The translations under genes and the position numbers were made by a program. Positions 15,931 through 25,455 of a DNA stretch of 56,351 bases are shown here, one piece after another (position 1 is the first letter of the stretch; every line of letters begins with the position of its first letter). Below the pieces are notes generated by a model. The model saw only the letters and a list, made by a program, of their open reading frames with translations, was not told where the DNA came from and did no database searches. Source of the DNA: an uncultured Lachnospiraceae bacterium (GTDB lineage Bacteria > Bacillota > Clostridia > Lachnospirales > Lachnospiraceae); assembly GCA_947305245.1 (NCBI GenBank), contig CAMZDG010000005.1:90891-147241 (forward strand). The letters are read 5' to 3'.

Positions 15931-18900
15931 ATGAGAAGGTTATGGGGTAGGTGGTTAGCATTCTTGCTCTTTCTTACGCTGGCATTTCCGATGGCGAGAT
16001 CCTTCGCGGCGGAAGATTCCGGCGGAGAACAGGCGTCCTCGTATGCCAGAATGCTTGCCAGGAAAAATCAGGAGTTCGAGTCCGGCGACGCTGTGATCCA
16101 AGGGGATCTCGCCGTTTCGGAGCCCAAGGATTATACGCTGATGGTCTATATGATCGGCTCGAATCTGGAGAGCAAGCTTGGCAGTGCCAGCGCGGACATT
16201 GCGGAGATGGAGGATTCGGGGCTGGATTATAAAAAGGCGAATCTGATCCTGTATACGGGCGGCAGCGCGAGGTGGTTTTCCGACGTGCCCTGTGACCGAA
16301 ACTGCGTGATCGACTTAAGCCTTGACGAAGAGGAGAGGGTGGTCGCCGGCACGGCAAAGAATGCGGACATGGGCGCGTTCGAGACGCTGGCGGCGTTCGT
16401 GAACTTCTGTACGGAGCATTATCCCGCGGAGCATTATGGACTGATCTTTTGGGATCACGGCGGCGGACCGCTCTGGGGATATGGGGCGGATGAGCTGTTC
16501 CAGGGAGACGGACTGCTTCTTTCGGAGATGCAGCTCGCCATGAGCCGCACGGTATTTTCGGAGAGTAAGAAGCTTGATTTCGTGGGGTTTGATGCCTGCC
16601 TGATGGGAAATCTGGAGACCATGGCAGTCTGGGCGCCCTATGCGGAATATTATGTCGCCTCGGAGGAACTAGAGCCCGGGGACGGCTGGGATTATCATTT
16701 TTTGAAGACCTTAAATAAGTCTAAGGATCCCGTCAAGATCACGACGGCGATCGTGCAGAGCTTTGAGAGCTATTATAAGGCAAATAAGACGCAGTATTTC
16801 AATCCGGACGTAACGCTGGCCGTGATGAAGCTGTCGGAGATCCGCGAGGTGCAGGCGGCGCTGGCGAATGCGGCGCTGGTGATGACGAAGGAAGTGGAGC
16901 GCGGGGCGGCACAGGAGCTTAGCGCGGCGCGTGCGAGCGCCAAGAGCTTTGGCATCACGGGAAGGGCTGAGGACGGAACGCAGTTTTACTATGATCTCGT
17001 GGACATGGGGAGCTTTGCGGAGAAGTTTCGAAAGCTCTCCGAGCAGGAGGGCAAGGACATGCTCTCCGCCCTAAAGAGGTTTGTGGTAAAGAGCTACTCC
17101 AACGTGGACGGGGCAAGCGGCGTCACCTTTTATTATCCCGCGGGCAACCGGAGCCAGTATCATGAAATGCGGGAGACCTATGAGAACTTAGGCCTGAACC
17201 GGGAGTATGGGGATTTCATCAAGGCTGTCGGGAGATCCTGGCTGAGCGGGGACCGACAGGACTTTACCCTGGCCGCGCCGACGCTCGACGAGGGCAAGGG
17301 AGAGTACGTGCTTCCCCTGACGGATGCGCAGTGGTCGTCGGCCGTGAATATCAGCGCCGCGATCCTAGTCCGGGATGACAGCGGAGAATTTTGGACCGCG
17401 ATGGATCATCTTGCGGTTTATCCGGAGGAGGACGGCGTGATCCGTCTGCCAAGGGATCCAAAGCTGGTGACGCTGGAGACAAACGGTGATCAGCTGCTTT
17501 GGCCGGCATCGCTCGCGGAGGATTCGGAAAAGCGAAAGGTTTATCACACGGTCCGAACAAGACTTCTTAGCAGTGGCACCTCTATTTTCCAGCGGCCCGC
17601 CGTCTGCTATGAGGACGTCACGGTCATTCTGCAGGGAAATGGGAAAAGCGATGCGCTGACGGTGAAGGCGATCAACAGCGTCTCGGAGGATGCCGAGGGC
17701 GCCGGGAAGGAATCCATCGACGTTTCCCATTATGATTCCATCTTTTATTATTATTCGCCCAAGGTTCCCACTTGGAACGCAGGCGGCGAGCGGTTACCCT
17801 TTGCGGAGTGGAGGCAGTCGTCGGACAATCGCTCCGGCGTGCAGACCTTGGAGGATCGGTTTGGATTTTCCCTAAAGTCGGCCTCGCAGCTTTCTGAGGA
17901 TTTATATTATGTCGTGACGCTCGAGGATGAAGGCGGGCAGCTGTATGTCACGGAGCCCGTCAGGATCGAGCCCGTCAGGAAATATGAGACCGTCAGGGAA
18001 CTGACGGAGCAGGGGGAAATGGTCTTTCATATTTTTAAGGATCATGCCGTATTGGCGTCCTACGTCGGAACGGATGAAAGCCTGGAGATCCCGACCCGCG
18101 TACAGGAAAAGTATGTCACGGAGATCGCACCCTATGCCTTCTCCGAGCTGGCGGTTTCCCAGGGGAGCGATGCGTTGCCGCTTCGATCGGTGCATTTCCC
18201 CGCAAGACTGAAGAAAATTGGCTCCGGCGCTTTCCAAAACTGCGTATCGTTAGAGGGGCTTTCTCTTCCGGTCTCCGTGGAATCCATTGGCTCGAAGGCG
18301 TTCTATCGCTGCATCGGCCTGAAGGAGGTCCGCCTGCCTGGGAAGGTTCAGACGATCGGGTCCTATGCCTTCGCCGAGTGCGCGGGGCTGAAAAAGATGG
18401 CGCTTCCTAGCGGTCTGACTTCCATTGGAAGCGGGGCGTTTGCATGCTGTGAGAGCCTTGAGGAGATCACGCTGCCCGGCGGCAATTCCCATTATAAGGT
18501 TGCGGACGGCGCACTGTATACCAAGAACGGAAAGACCTTGCTCGCCGTTTGCGCGAGAAGGACGGGAAGCTTTGAGATCAGGAAGGGGACGAAGGTGATC
18601 GCGTCGGATTGCTTTTCGTACTCAAGGCTGAGCGAGGTGATCCTGCCGGAGGGGCTGGAAACCATTGAAAACTATGCCTTTTACGGAGCGGAGAAGCTCC
18701 GCGTTCCCGCCTTTCCCGAGAGCCTTCAGAGCATTGGCCACTATGCATTTTATGCGGGTTGGAACAACCTGAATCTGGCGCAGGTGCCAAAGGGTGAGCA
18801 GGAGATCCGGCTAGGGAAGAACGTCTCCTATATCGGCAAGGAGGCATTCGTCGGATTCGTGGAGCGGAGCTTTAACGTCGACGCGGAGAATCCTTCTTAT

Positions 18901-20691
18901 TCCTCCAAGGACGGCGCGCTCCTAAATAAAGCGGGGGATGCGCTCCTGGAATTCGCGGCAAACCGCCAGAACACCTTCCTTGTCCCGGACGGCGTCAAGG
19001 TCTTTGACCTTGGCATTCTGGAGCAGATCGGGCAGGACGGAAAATATGTGGAAAATCCGCCTTGGCATTTATATCTGCCGGACAGCGTGATGCGCATCAC
19101 GGGGCGGACGACTTTTCTTTGGGACGTAGTGCTCCACTGCAATCCCGGCTCCGCTGCGGAAAGCTACGCCCTGGATCAGGAGATCACGATTTCTTATGAG
19201 TGGGATCCCATTGAGCGGGAGATGACAAAGAGTACGCCAAACGGCGAGCTGACCTATCAGCTCACCGCAAAGAAGGCGATCCTGGTGCATTATGAGGGCA
19301 CGGACGAGGAACTGGTGATCCCGGACGAGGTGGCGGGAAGGCCCGTCACACAGATCGGAAACGGTATGAAGGGGCTGGTTGGCGCGCTTTCGCCGAAGAC
19401 CGTAAAGCGCGTGGTGCTTCCGAAGGGAACGGAAGTCATCGCGGCCCATGCCTTCGAATATTTCGGGACCTTTGAATGTGAGCTTCCGGAGAACCTAAAG
19501 GTCCTGGGGGATCAGGCTTTCTCCTACTGCAGCGTGCCGTTTACCTCGTTGCCGAAGGGGCTGCTGGATCTCGGGGAGGACGCGCTTGGGAGCGGATGCG
19601 ACTTCAGCGGCGGCGTCACCATCCCCTCCGGCATCCAGAGGATCGCGCCCGGCGCATTCAAGGGGCTTTCGGTGTCAGAATTCAAGATGGAAGGGACCAA
19701 TGAAGATTATTGCGTGCTTGACGGCATGCTGTATGCAGCGAACGGGCGATTCTTACTGGCGGGAAGGCTTCCCGGCGCGGACGGGAAGATCGTTGTCCCA
19801 AACGGCACGGAGGTGATCGGAACCTATGCGTTCTGCGGTCTGCCCGTCAGGGAGGTTGAGCTGCCTTCGTCGGTTTCGCTGATCGCCCAATATGCCTTCG
19901 CCTATTGCACGAAGCTTCAAAGGATCCTCCTGCCGGAGGGCCTTACGAACATTGGCTCCTATTCCTTTGTCTATACGGGCTTAAGGCAGCTGGAACTGCC
20001 GAAAAGCTGCGCAAGGATCGGCAGCGCGGCGTTCTTCGGAGCTTCCAACCTGGAGCGGATCACGGGATCGCCAAAGACCGTGGAGCCGTATGCATTCGCC
20101 TATTGTGAATCCCTCTGGGAGGTGGCATTTGCGGAGGGGCTGACAGAGATCGGCGACCTTGCGTTTTATCAGACGAACGTCACCTCCGTCGCCTTGCCGG
20201 ACAGCCTGTGCTATCTTGGAGCGCATGTCTTCGCGTCGGATGTCCCGGGCCTTCGGAGCAAGATCATGAAGGAGCTTGTGATCGGCAGCCAGCTTCAGTA
20301 TATTGGGGAAAACGCCTTTGGAGACCTGCCGGTTTCGAAATTTATCGTGTCGGAGCAGAATCCTTTTTATTCCGTAAAGGACGGCTTCCTGATGGACAAG
20401 TCGCAGCGAAGGCTGATCGCGTGCCCTGCGGGCATGACCGGGGAGACGGCGGTGCCGGAAGGAACCTCGGAGATCGCGGGCTATGCGTTTTATCCATGCA
20501 TCTATCTCACGGCGATCCAGATCCCGGAAAGCGTCGGCGTGATCGGGCGGAATGCCTTTTGTGATCATGCGGCTGGCGGAGAAATGAACGGGGACAGACC
20601 ACTGCTCAGGTGTAAGGAGGGATCTGCCGCATATGTTTATGCCGTAGCGCGAAATTGGCCCTACGTGATTGACGGGCTGGACGAAAAATGA
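15931..20691 (+). CDS. Secreted clostripain-type (C11) protease with BspA-like leucine-rich repeats
   Basis: A 1586-residue exported protein. A signal peptide (basic RR..R, hydrophobic core, ARSFAA cleavage near residue 27) precedes a C11 peptidase domain. His176 lies in FWDHGGG and Cys223 in GFDACLMG, the catalytic dyad of clostripain-like proteases, which cut after basic residues. From about residue 720 to the end there are repeated BspA/LRR_5 units of the type IGSxAFxxCxxLxxIxLPxxxxxIG, including cell-surface variants with blocks such as YSSKDGALLNK. No LPXTG or obvious cell-wall anchor was seen, so release or non-covalent attachment is likely. Such repeats bind host or microbial surface proteins in other species. 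An AGGAGA ribosome site precedes the ATG. Confidence 0.9.
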   Translation: MRRLWGRWLAFLLFLTLAFPMARSFAAEDSGGEQASSYARMLARKNQEFESGDAVIQGDLAVSEPKDYTLMVYMIGSNLESKLGSASADIAEMEDSGLDYKKANLILYTGGSARWFSDVPCDRNCVIDLSLDEEERVVAGTAKNADMGAFETLAAFVNFCTEHYPAEHYGLIFWDHGGGPLWGYGADELFQGDGLLLSEMQLAMSRTVFSESKKLDFVGFDACLMGNLETMAVWAPYAEYYVASEELEPGDGWDYHFLKTLNKSKDPVKITTAIVQSFESYYKANKTQYFNPDVTLAVMKLSEIREVQAALANAALVMTKEVERGAAQELSAARASAKSFGITGRAEDGTQFYYDLVDMGSFAEKFRKLSEQEGKDMLSALKRFVVKSYSNVDGASGVTFYYPAGNRSQYHEMRETYENLGLNREYGDFIKAVGRSWLSGDRQDFTLAAPTLDEGKGEYVLPLTDAQWSSAVNISAAILVRDDSGEFWTAMDHLAVYPEEDGVIRLPRDPKLVTLETNGDQLLWPASLAEDSEKRKVYHTVRTRLLSSGTSIFQRPAVCYEDVTVILQGNGKSDALTVKAINSVSEDAEGAGKESIDVSHYDSIFYYYSPKVPTWNAGGERLPFAEWRQSSDNRSGVQTLEDRFGFSLKSASQLSEDLYYVVTLEDEGGQLYVTEPVRIEPVRKYETVRELTEQGEMVFHIFKDHAVLASYVGTDESLEIPTRVQEKYVTEIAPYAFSELAVSQGSDALPLRSVHFPARLKKIGSGAFQNCVSLEGLSLPVSVESIGSKAFYRCIGLKEVRLPGKVQTIGSYAFAECAGLKKMALPSGLTSIGSGAFACCESLEEITLPGGNSHYKVADGALYTKNGKTLLAVCARRTGSFEIRKGTKVIASDCFSYSRLSEVILPEGLETIENYAFYGAEKLRVPAFPESLQSIGHYAFYAGWNNLNLAQVPKGEQEIRLGKNVSYIGKEAFVGFVERSFNVDAENPSYSSKDGALLNKAGDALLEFAANRQNTFLVPDGVKVFDLGILEQIGQDGKYVENPPWHLYLPDSVMRITGRTTFLWDVVLHCNPGSAAESYALDQEITISYEWDPIEREMTKSTPNGELTYQLTAKKAILVHYEGTDEELVIPDEVAGRPVTQIGNGMKGLVGALSPKTVKRVVLPKGTEVIAAHAFEYFGTFECELPENLKVLGDQAFSYCSVPFTSLPKGLLDLGEDALGSGCDFSGGVTIPSGIQRIAPGAFKGLSVSEFKMEGTNEDYCVLDGMLYAANGRFLLAGRLPGADGKIVVPNGTEVIGTYAFCGLPVREVELPSSVSLIAQYAFAYCTKLQRILLPEGLTNIGSYSFVYTGLRQLELPKSCARIGSAAFFGASNLERITGSPKTVEPYAFAYCESLWEVAFAEGLTEIGDLAFYQTNVTSVALPDSLCYLGAHVFASDVPGLRSKIMKELVIGSQLQYIGENAFGDLPVSKFIVSEQNPFYSVKDGFLMDKSQRRLIACPAGMTGETAVPEGTSEIAGYAFYPCIYLTAIQIPESVGVIGRNAFCDHAAGGEMNGDRPLLRCKEGSAAYVYAVARNWPYVIDGLDEK

Positions 20692-20718
20692 TAGAATAAT
20701 TACATCATTTCCTATAAA

Positions 20719-20736
20719 TTGTCAGAAAATTGACAA
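20719..20736. promoter_or_regulatory. Inverted repeat before the transglutaminase-like gene
   Basis: TTGTCA-N6-TGACAA, about 37 bases upstream of the start codon. It could be an operator; a promoter could not be assigned with confidence. Confidence 0.3.
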
Positions 20737-20772
20737 GCATGGACCTTAGGAAAAGGGAAAGGAGTGAGGTAA

Positions 20773-22617
20773 TTGAAGAAGAAAAGAAGCCTTTTTATCA
20801 TTTTAGCGTATCTGCTGGCGTTTTCCATCGTCCTGTCGGCCTGTGCGTCCGGCGTGACGACGGCGGAGACGACTTCGGACGCTTCGGTGGAGAGCCAGAC
20901 GAATACTTCCAGTCAGGAGGCGTCGCAGGCGACCTCGCAGACGGGGGAGGAACCAAGTGGCCTTCCGGAGCAGGTGTCGCTGAAGACGAACCTGAATGAA
21001 GTGTTCCTGAACTTTTCGGCGACTGCCGAGAATTTTAAGGGCGAGACGCTGAACTTTATCAGTGAGAAGCCCATCGGCGACATGCCGGCGCTCGAGGTGG
21101 AGGAGCCGGAGATCTACTCGAAGGAGCAGATCGCGAAGGTAAGTCGCACGATGCGTGATTATAAGCGTACGGTGAAGGCCGACATCATCAACAATGCGAA
21201 GGAGTATTTCTGCTACGGAAAGCTGACCAAGGAGCAGCAGGGCATCTACGACGCGTATTATCTTCTGGCGCAGGATCCCACGACGCAGGAGAATATCGTA
21301 TCCTTCCAGACCTCCAAGGACATTACTTCGAATGATATTTACATAGAGCTGATGATGCCCATGCTGGCGCTGGTTTATGATCATCCGGAGCTTTGGTGGA
21401 TGAACCCCTGGAATGGCACGACCAACATTGGCTGGGGCGCGGGCGATACCAAGAATGGAAAGACGACGGTGTACGCTTATTTCGCGCAGACCTATCCCAC
21501 CTTTGAAAAGGACGTGGCGGCGTTCAACAAGGCGGTGAATGAATTCCTGGCAGGCATCGACAAGAATGCCGGCGAGGAGAAGATCGCACTGCAGGTGCAT
21601 GACAAGCTGATCGATCTTGTGACCTATGATGATCCCGTTTTGCAGGAGGGCAGGGTTGATTTCGCGCACACGGCCTTCGGCCCCATCGTGGCAGACAGCC
21701 AGGGCAATGCGCACTGGTGCGTTTGCGACGGATATTCGCAGGGTTATGTTTATCTCTTGCAGCAGCTCGGCGTGACGGCGGCAGTGGTGCTCGGCCCCGT
21801 GAGCAACGCGGGCGCGGACGGACAGATGGGCCTGCATGCATGGAACATCGTTCGGATCAATGGTCGCTGGTATGAAGTGGACACGACCTGGGATGACCTG
21901 ACCTATCTCCCGGATGCCGTGAAATACAATTGGGATAAGTCGACGAACGGGTATGAGTATTACCTGGAAATGGTGAATGACAAGGTATACATGGACCGTC
22001 TGTATCATTACATGTATTGCATCACCACGGATGAGATCGAGCGATATACGCCGCCCGCAAGCCTTTATTACACCAGCCGGGACGGCCGGGTGAGGTTCTG
22101 TATCATCTCGGAATCGTATCGCTGGCGCATGGATGAAAAGCCGGAGGCCGGAAATGGCTTTGAGGATAAGTACACGGCGCTGCTTCCCAAGGCGGACGGA
22201 TCTTTATCCTCCGGCGGGAGTTCTTCCTCACAGGACGACGATGACTGGGATGAGGACGACGATGAGGTTTGGGACGGCGGCAGCGGCAACATTCAGGACC
22301 TGATCGGCGGCGCGGACTATCGGCAGATCGCGGGATCCTATTACGTATCAAAGTTTAACCAATATGATCAGGCGATCCTGGAGCAGTATTATGGCAAGGA
22401 TTATTATAAGCAGCTGTCCATGTTCGATCTGAAGTCGAACGGAAGCGGCACGATCTATGAGAACGGTTCCACCCTGAATTTCTACTTTATCTTTGACGGA
22501 TATTTCCTTTACATGTATTCCGACAACGGCGGGTGCCTGTTCCTTCAGTATGATCGGGGAAATTTCCTGATGTATGACTATTATGGAAACGTTTATACCT
22601 TCTCTAAAATGAAGTAG
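20773..22617 (+). CDS. Transglutaminase-like lipoprotein
   Basis: Starts at TTG eight bases after AGGAG. The N-terminus KKKRSLFIILAYLLAFSIVL with lipobox LSAC marks a surface lipoprotein, followed by a Ser/Thr-rich spacer. The central domain contains the transglutaminase/cysteine-protease triad: Cys318 in CVCDGYSQGY, His355 in LHAWNIV and Asp370 in VDTTWDD. An acidic Asp/Ser-rich linker (SSSQDDDDWDEDDDEVWD) leads to a C-terminal ~110-residue beta-rich domain with many Tyr. It may crosslink or cleave cell-wall or surface proteins; no substrate is known. It sits between the clostripain-LRR protein and a CmpB-type membrane protein, suggesting a surface cluster. Confidence 0.87.
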   Translation: MKKKRSLFIILAYLLAFSIVLSACASGVTTAETTSDASVESQTNTSSQEASQATSQTGEEPSGLPEQVSLKTNLNEVFLNFSATAENFKGETLNFISEKPIGDMPALEVEEPEIYSKEQIAKVSRTMRDYKRTVKADIINNAKEYFCYGKLTKEQQGIYDAYYLLAQDPTTQENIVSFQTSKDITSNDIYIELMMPMLALVYDHPELWWMNPWNGTTNIGWGAGDTKNGKTTVYAYFAQTYPTFEKDVAAFNKAVNEFLAGIDKNAGEEKIALQVHDKLIDLVTYDDPVLQEGRVDFAHTAFGPIVADSQGNAHWCVCDGYSQGYVYLLQQLGVTAAVVLGPVSNAGADGQMGLHAWNIVRINGRWYEVDTTWDDLTYLPDAVKYNWDKSTNGYEYYLEMVNDKVYMDRLYHYMYCITTDEIERYTPPASLYYTSRDGRVRFCIISESYRWRMDEKPEAGNGFEDKYTALLPKADGSLSSGGSSSSQDDDDWDEDDDEVWDGGSGNIQDLIGGADYRQIAGSYYVSKFNQYDQAILEQYYGKDYYKQLSMFDLKSNGSGTIYENGSTLNFYFIFDGYFLYMYSDNGGCLFLQYDRGNFLMYDYYGNVYTFSKMK

Positions 22618-22629
22618 TAAGGACATCAC

Positions 22630-23163
22630 ATGGAAAAGAGCATGAAGTGGTTTTGGACGTTTCTGGCCTTTGGAGTGATCGGCTGGATTTATGAGGTTGC
22701 GATCGTATGGTTTGAGCTGCACCTGGGGTTTGTGAACCGGGGGTTTCTTTGGGGACCATGCCTGCCCATTTATGGCGTTGGCGGACTCTTGATCCTCCTC
22801 GTGACCGCAAAGGCGAGAAAGCATCCGCTGCTAGTCTTCCTGATCATATGCCTGCTCGCCACCGGCGTGGAGCTAGCGGCGAGTTACCTCTTGGAGCGGT
22901 GGCAGGGATTCGTTCTCTGGGACTATCGCGATGCCGGATATGGCCCGACCTATCAGGGACGGATCGCGGTTCGCTCCAGCCTGCAGTTTGGCCTCATGGG
23001 CATGGCGGCGGTTTACGTCGTGTATCCGCTGGTCGACTGGGTGACAAGTAAGCTTCAGAAAAAGCTTCCCAAGGGATATCTTGCGCTGACGGTCATGGCT
23101 GCGGCCGCGTTTTTGGTCGATCTGATCTGGCACTTGATCTTTGGAAGCAACGCGAAGTGGTGA
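22630..23163 (+). CDS. Putative ABC transporter permease, CmpB family (PF06541-like)
   Basis: A 177-residue membrane protein with about five hydrophobic segments. FGVIGWIYEVAIVWFEL near the N-terminus and NRGFLWGPCLPIYGVGG are characteristic of the family labelled CmpB/DUF1113. No ATPase gene is adjacent, so the transporter label is by family name only. It starts 12 bases after the transglutaminase-like gene behind AAGGA and ends before a terminator. Confidence 0.85.
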   Translation: MEKSMKWFWTFLAFGVIGWIYEVAIVWFELHLGFVNRGFLWGPCLPIYGVGGLLILLVTAKARKHPLLVFLIICLLATGVELAASYLLERWQGFVLWDYRDAGYGPTYQGRIAVRSSLQFGLMGMAAVYVVYPLVDWVTSKLQKKLPKGYLALTVMAAAAFLVDLIWHLIFGSNAKW

Positions 23164-23192
23164 GAAAGTATCGCTATTAAGAAAGTGAAGAT

Positions 23193-23258
23193 GGGGACGG
23201 TTCTTTTGGAGAGGGAAACTGATCTGGAAGAACCGCCCCCTTTGTCTTGTTTTTTTTC
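23193..23258 (+). terminator. Terminator of the surface-protein cluster
   Basis: GGGGACGGTTCTT (23193-23205) pairs with AAGAACCGCCCC (23228-23239), followed by a U-rich tract ending in eight T. Confidence 0.82.
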
Positions 23259-23287
23259 TTGCCAGATGCGACATTTTTAGATAAAAT
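23259..23287 (+). promoter_or_regulatory. Promoter of the aminotransferase gene
   Basis: TTGCCA (23259-23264), 17 bases, TAAAAT (23282-23287). Confidence 0.6.
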
Positions 23288-23325
23288 AACATAAGGATGT
23301 TTACGTCCGGAAAGGAAGAAAACTT

Positions 23326-24516
23326 ATGTTAGTTCAAAAGTACAAGGACATGCTTTCGAAAAAATCCGTGATCCGTGAGCTTTCGGAATTTGCGACGGCG
23401 CGCGGGCTGGAGATCGGATATGAGAACGTATTTGATTATAGTCTTGGGAACCCTTCCGTTCCCGTACCGAAGGCCTTTACGGACCGGATGATCCAGATGC
23501 TTGCGACCCGCGATCCCATGGAGCTGCATGGTTATAGCCCGAGCCTTGGCATTACTTCCGTTCGCGAGGCGGTTGCGGCTTCCCTGGAGCAGCGCTTTGG
23601 CATTCCGTATCGCAAGGAGCATATTTTTATGGCAACGGGTGCTGCCGGTGCGCTGGCGCATGCGTTCCGTCTGGTGACGGAGCCCGGCGACGAGATCCTG
23701 ACCTTTGCGCCTTATTTCCCGGAATATGGTCCTTACGTGAATCTGACCGGCGCCGTTCTCAAGGTGGTTCCGCCCAACACGGAGACCTTCCAGATCAATT
23801 TCCCGGCGTTTGAGGAGATGCTGACGGAGAAGGTGATGGCGGTGCTCGTTAATACGCCGAACAATCCTTCTGGCATCGTGTATTCCACGGAGACGATCCA
23901 GAAGCTGACCGACCTGATGAGAAAGAAGTCCGAGGAATACGGACATGACATTTATCTGATCTCTGACGAGCCGTATCGCGAGATCGTGTTCGCCGGCGTG
24001 GACGCGCCCTGCGTGTCGAAGTTCTATGATAATACCATTATGTGTTATTCCTTCTCGAAGTCCTTGTCCCTGCCCGGCGAGCGTATCGGTTACGTGGCCA
24101 TCAACCCGGCATGCAAGGACGCGGAGGACATGATCGTGATGTGCGGTCAGATCTCCCGCGGCATCGGACATAACTGCCCGCCCTCCATCATTCAGCTGGC
24201 GGTGGCAGACGTGCTTGACAAGACGGCGGATCTTTCCGTTTATGAGACCAACATGAATTTGATCTACGACTGCCTCGTGGAGCTTGGTTTCACCGTCGTG
24301 AAGCCCGGCGGAACCTTCTACATCTTCCCGAAGGCATTAGAGCCTGACGCCGTGATGTTCTGCAATAAGGCGAAGAAGTATGACTTGATCTTGGTGCCTG
24401 CCGACAACTTTGGCGCTCCGGGATTCTTCCGCATGGCATATTGCATCTCCACGGAGAAGGTGAAGCGTTCCCTGGAAGCCATGCGCAGGTTTGTGGCGGA
24501 GGAGTACGCAAAGTAA
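23326..24516 (+). CDS. Pyridoxal-phosphate aminotransferase, class I/II (aspartate-type)
   Basis: A cytoplasmic transaminase of 396 residues. The fold-type I motifs are present: ATGAAGALAHAF (cofactor phosphate loop), NTPNNPSG, SDEPYREI (Asp binding the pyridine N) and the Schiff-base Lys in YSFSKSLSLPGERIGY. The substrate is uncertain; the family contains aspartate, alanine and aromatic aminotransferases. The gene has its own promoter, and a patatin-like gene follows after 66 bases. Confidence 0.92.
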   Translation: MLVQKYKDMLSKKSVIRELSEFATARGLEIGYENVFDYSLGNPSVPVPKAFTDRMIQMLATRDPMELHGYSPSLGITSVREAVAASLEQRFGIPYRKEHIFMATGAAGALAHAFRLVTEPGDEILTFAPYFPEYGPYVNLTGAVLKVVPPNTETFQINFPAFEEMLTEKVMAVLVNTPNNPSGIVYSTETIQKLTDLMRKKSEEYGHDIYLISDEPYREIVFAGVDAPCVSKFYDNTIMCYSFSKSLSLPGERIGYVAINPACKDAEDMIVMCGQISRGIGHNCPPSIIQLAVADVLDKTADLSVYETNMNLIYDCLVELGFTVVKPGGTFYIFPKALEPDAVMFCNKAKKYDLILVPADNFGAPGFFRMAYCISTEKVKRSLEAMRRFVAEEYAK

Positions 24517-24582
24517 GGATGGTGCTGACGCCTTGCGGGCGATCCTTTCGTTCAAGGCTAAGGCATGAAAAAGGAGACAAAA

Positions 24583-25455
24583 ATGTATCAGGCAGGATTG
24601 GTTTTGGAAGGCGGCGGCATGAAGGGGCTCTACACCGCCGGCGTACTGGATTTCTTTTTGGATAAGGGACTGTCGTTCTCCAGCGTATATGGTGTTTCCG
24701 CAGGGGCCTGCACGATGTGCAGCTTCCTCTCGAAGCAAAAGGGCCGCGCCCGCGACGTCAATACGGATTACCTGTATGACAAGATGTACTGTAGCTTTGA
24801 GAGCCTTCTCCTGACGGGTGATCTCTTTAACGTGGACATGTGCTATCACTTGATCCCGGACTATCTCTATCCCTTTGACCATGAGGCGTATCATGAATAT
24901 CAGGGAAAGGCATACAGCGTCGTGACCAATATCGAAACAGGTCAGGCGGAATATCTTAAGGTGCAGGACCTCAAGAAGGACATTGACATGATCCGCGCTT
25001 CCGCGTCCCTTCCGCTGATGGCGAGGAACGTCAATGTCGGTGGCAGGCTTTATCTGGACGGCGGGATCGCTGATCCCATTCCGATCGCGAAGTCCATTCT
25101 CGACGGGAATCGGAAGAACATTGTCATCCTGACCAAGGAAGAGGGTTATGTCCGAAAGCCTACGGATCGACTCTCCCTTGCCCTCATAAAAGCGAGGTAC
25201 TTCAAATATCCTAAGATATATGAATTGATGGCAGAGCGCCATGAAAATTATAATGAGACCATGGATTATTTATACCGTCAGGTTGAAAATGGTCAGGCCT
25301 ACGTCATTCGTCCCGCGCATCCGAGCAAGGTTCACAGGATCGAGAAAAACAGGGACAATCTTCTCGCATTATATAAGGAAGGATATGACGAGGCGGCGGC
25401 TCATTATGAGAGTGTAATGGCATATCTGGGAAAGGAATCAGACAACAATGGATAG
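24583..25455 (+). CDS. Patatin-like phospholipase family protein
   Basis: A lipid acyl hydrolase with a Ser-Asp dyad. It has the oxyanion loop GGGMKGLYTAGVLD, the nucleophile elbow GVSAG and the Asp motif LDGGIADPIPI. The end matches the RssA/YjjU-like group (VIRPAHPSKVHRIEKN). The ATG at 24583, six bases after AAGGAG, is preferred over that at 24565 (290 residues). The end overlaps the start of uppP by eight bases, so the two are coupled. Confidence 0.9.
   Translation: MYQAGLVLEGGGMKGLYTAGVLDFFLDKGLSFSSVYGVSAGACTMCSFLSKQKGRARDVNTDYLYDKMYCSFESLLLTGDLFNVDMCYHLIPDYLYPFDHEAYHEYQGKAYSVVTNIETGQAEYLKVQDLKKDIDMIRASASLPLMARNVNVGGRLYLDGGIADPIPIAKSILDGNRKNIVILTKEEGYVRKPTDRLSLALIKARYFKYPKIYELMAERHENYNETMDYLYRQVENGQAYVIRPAHPSKVHRIEKNRDNLLALYKEGYDEAAAHYESVMAYLGKESDNNG

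Noticed and set aside
20803..22008. 401-residue - strand frame over the transglutaminase-like gene
   Set aside because: His/Arg-rich antisense text typical of reverse reading; no motif.
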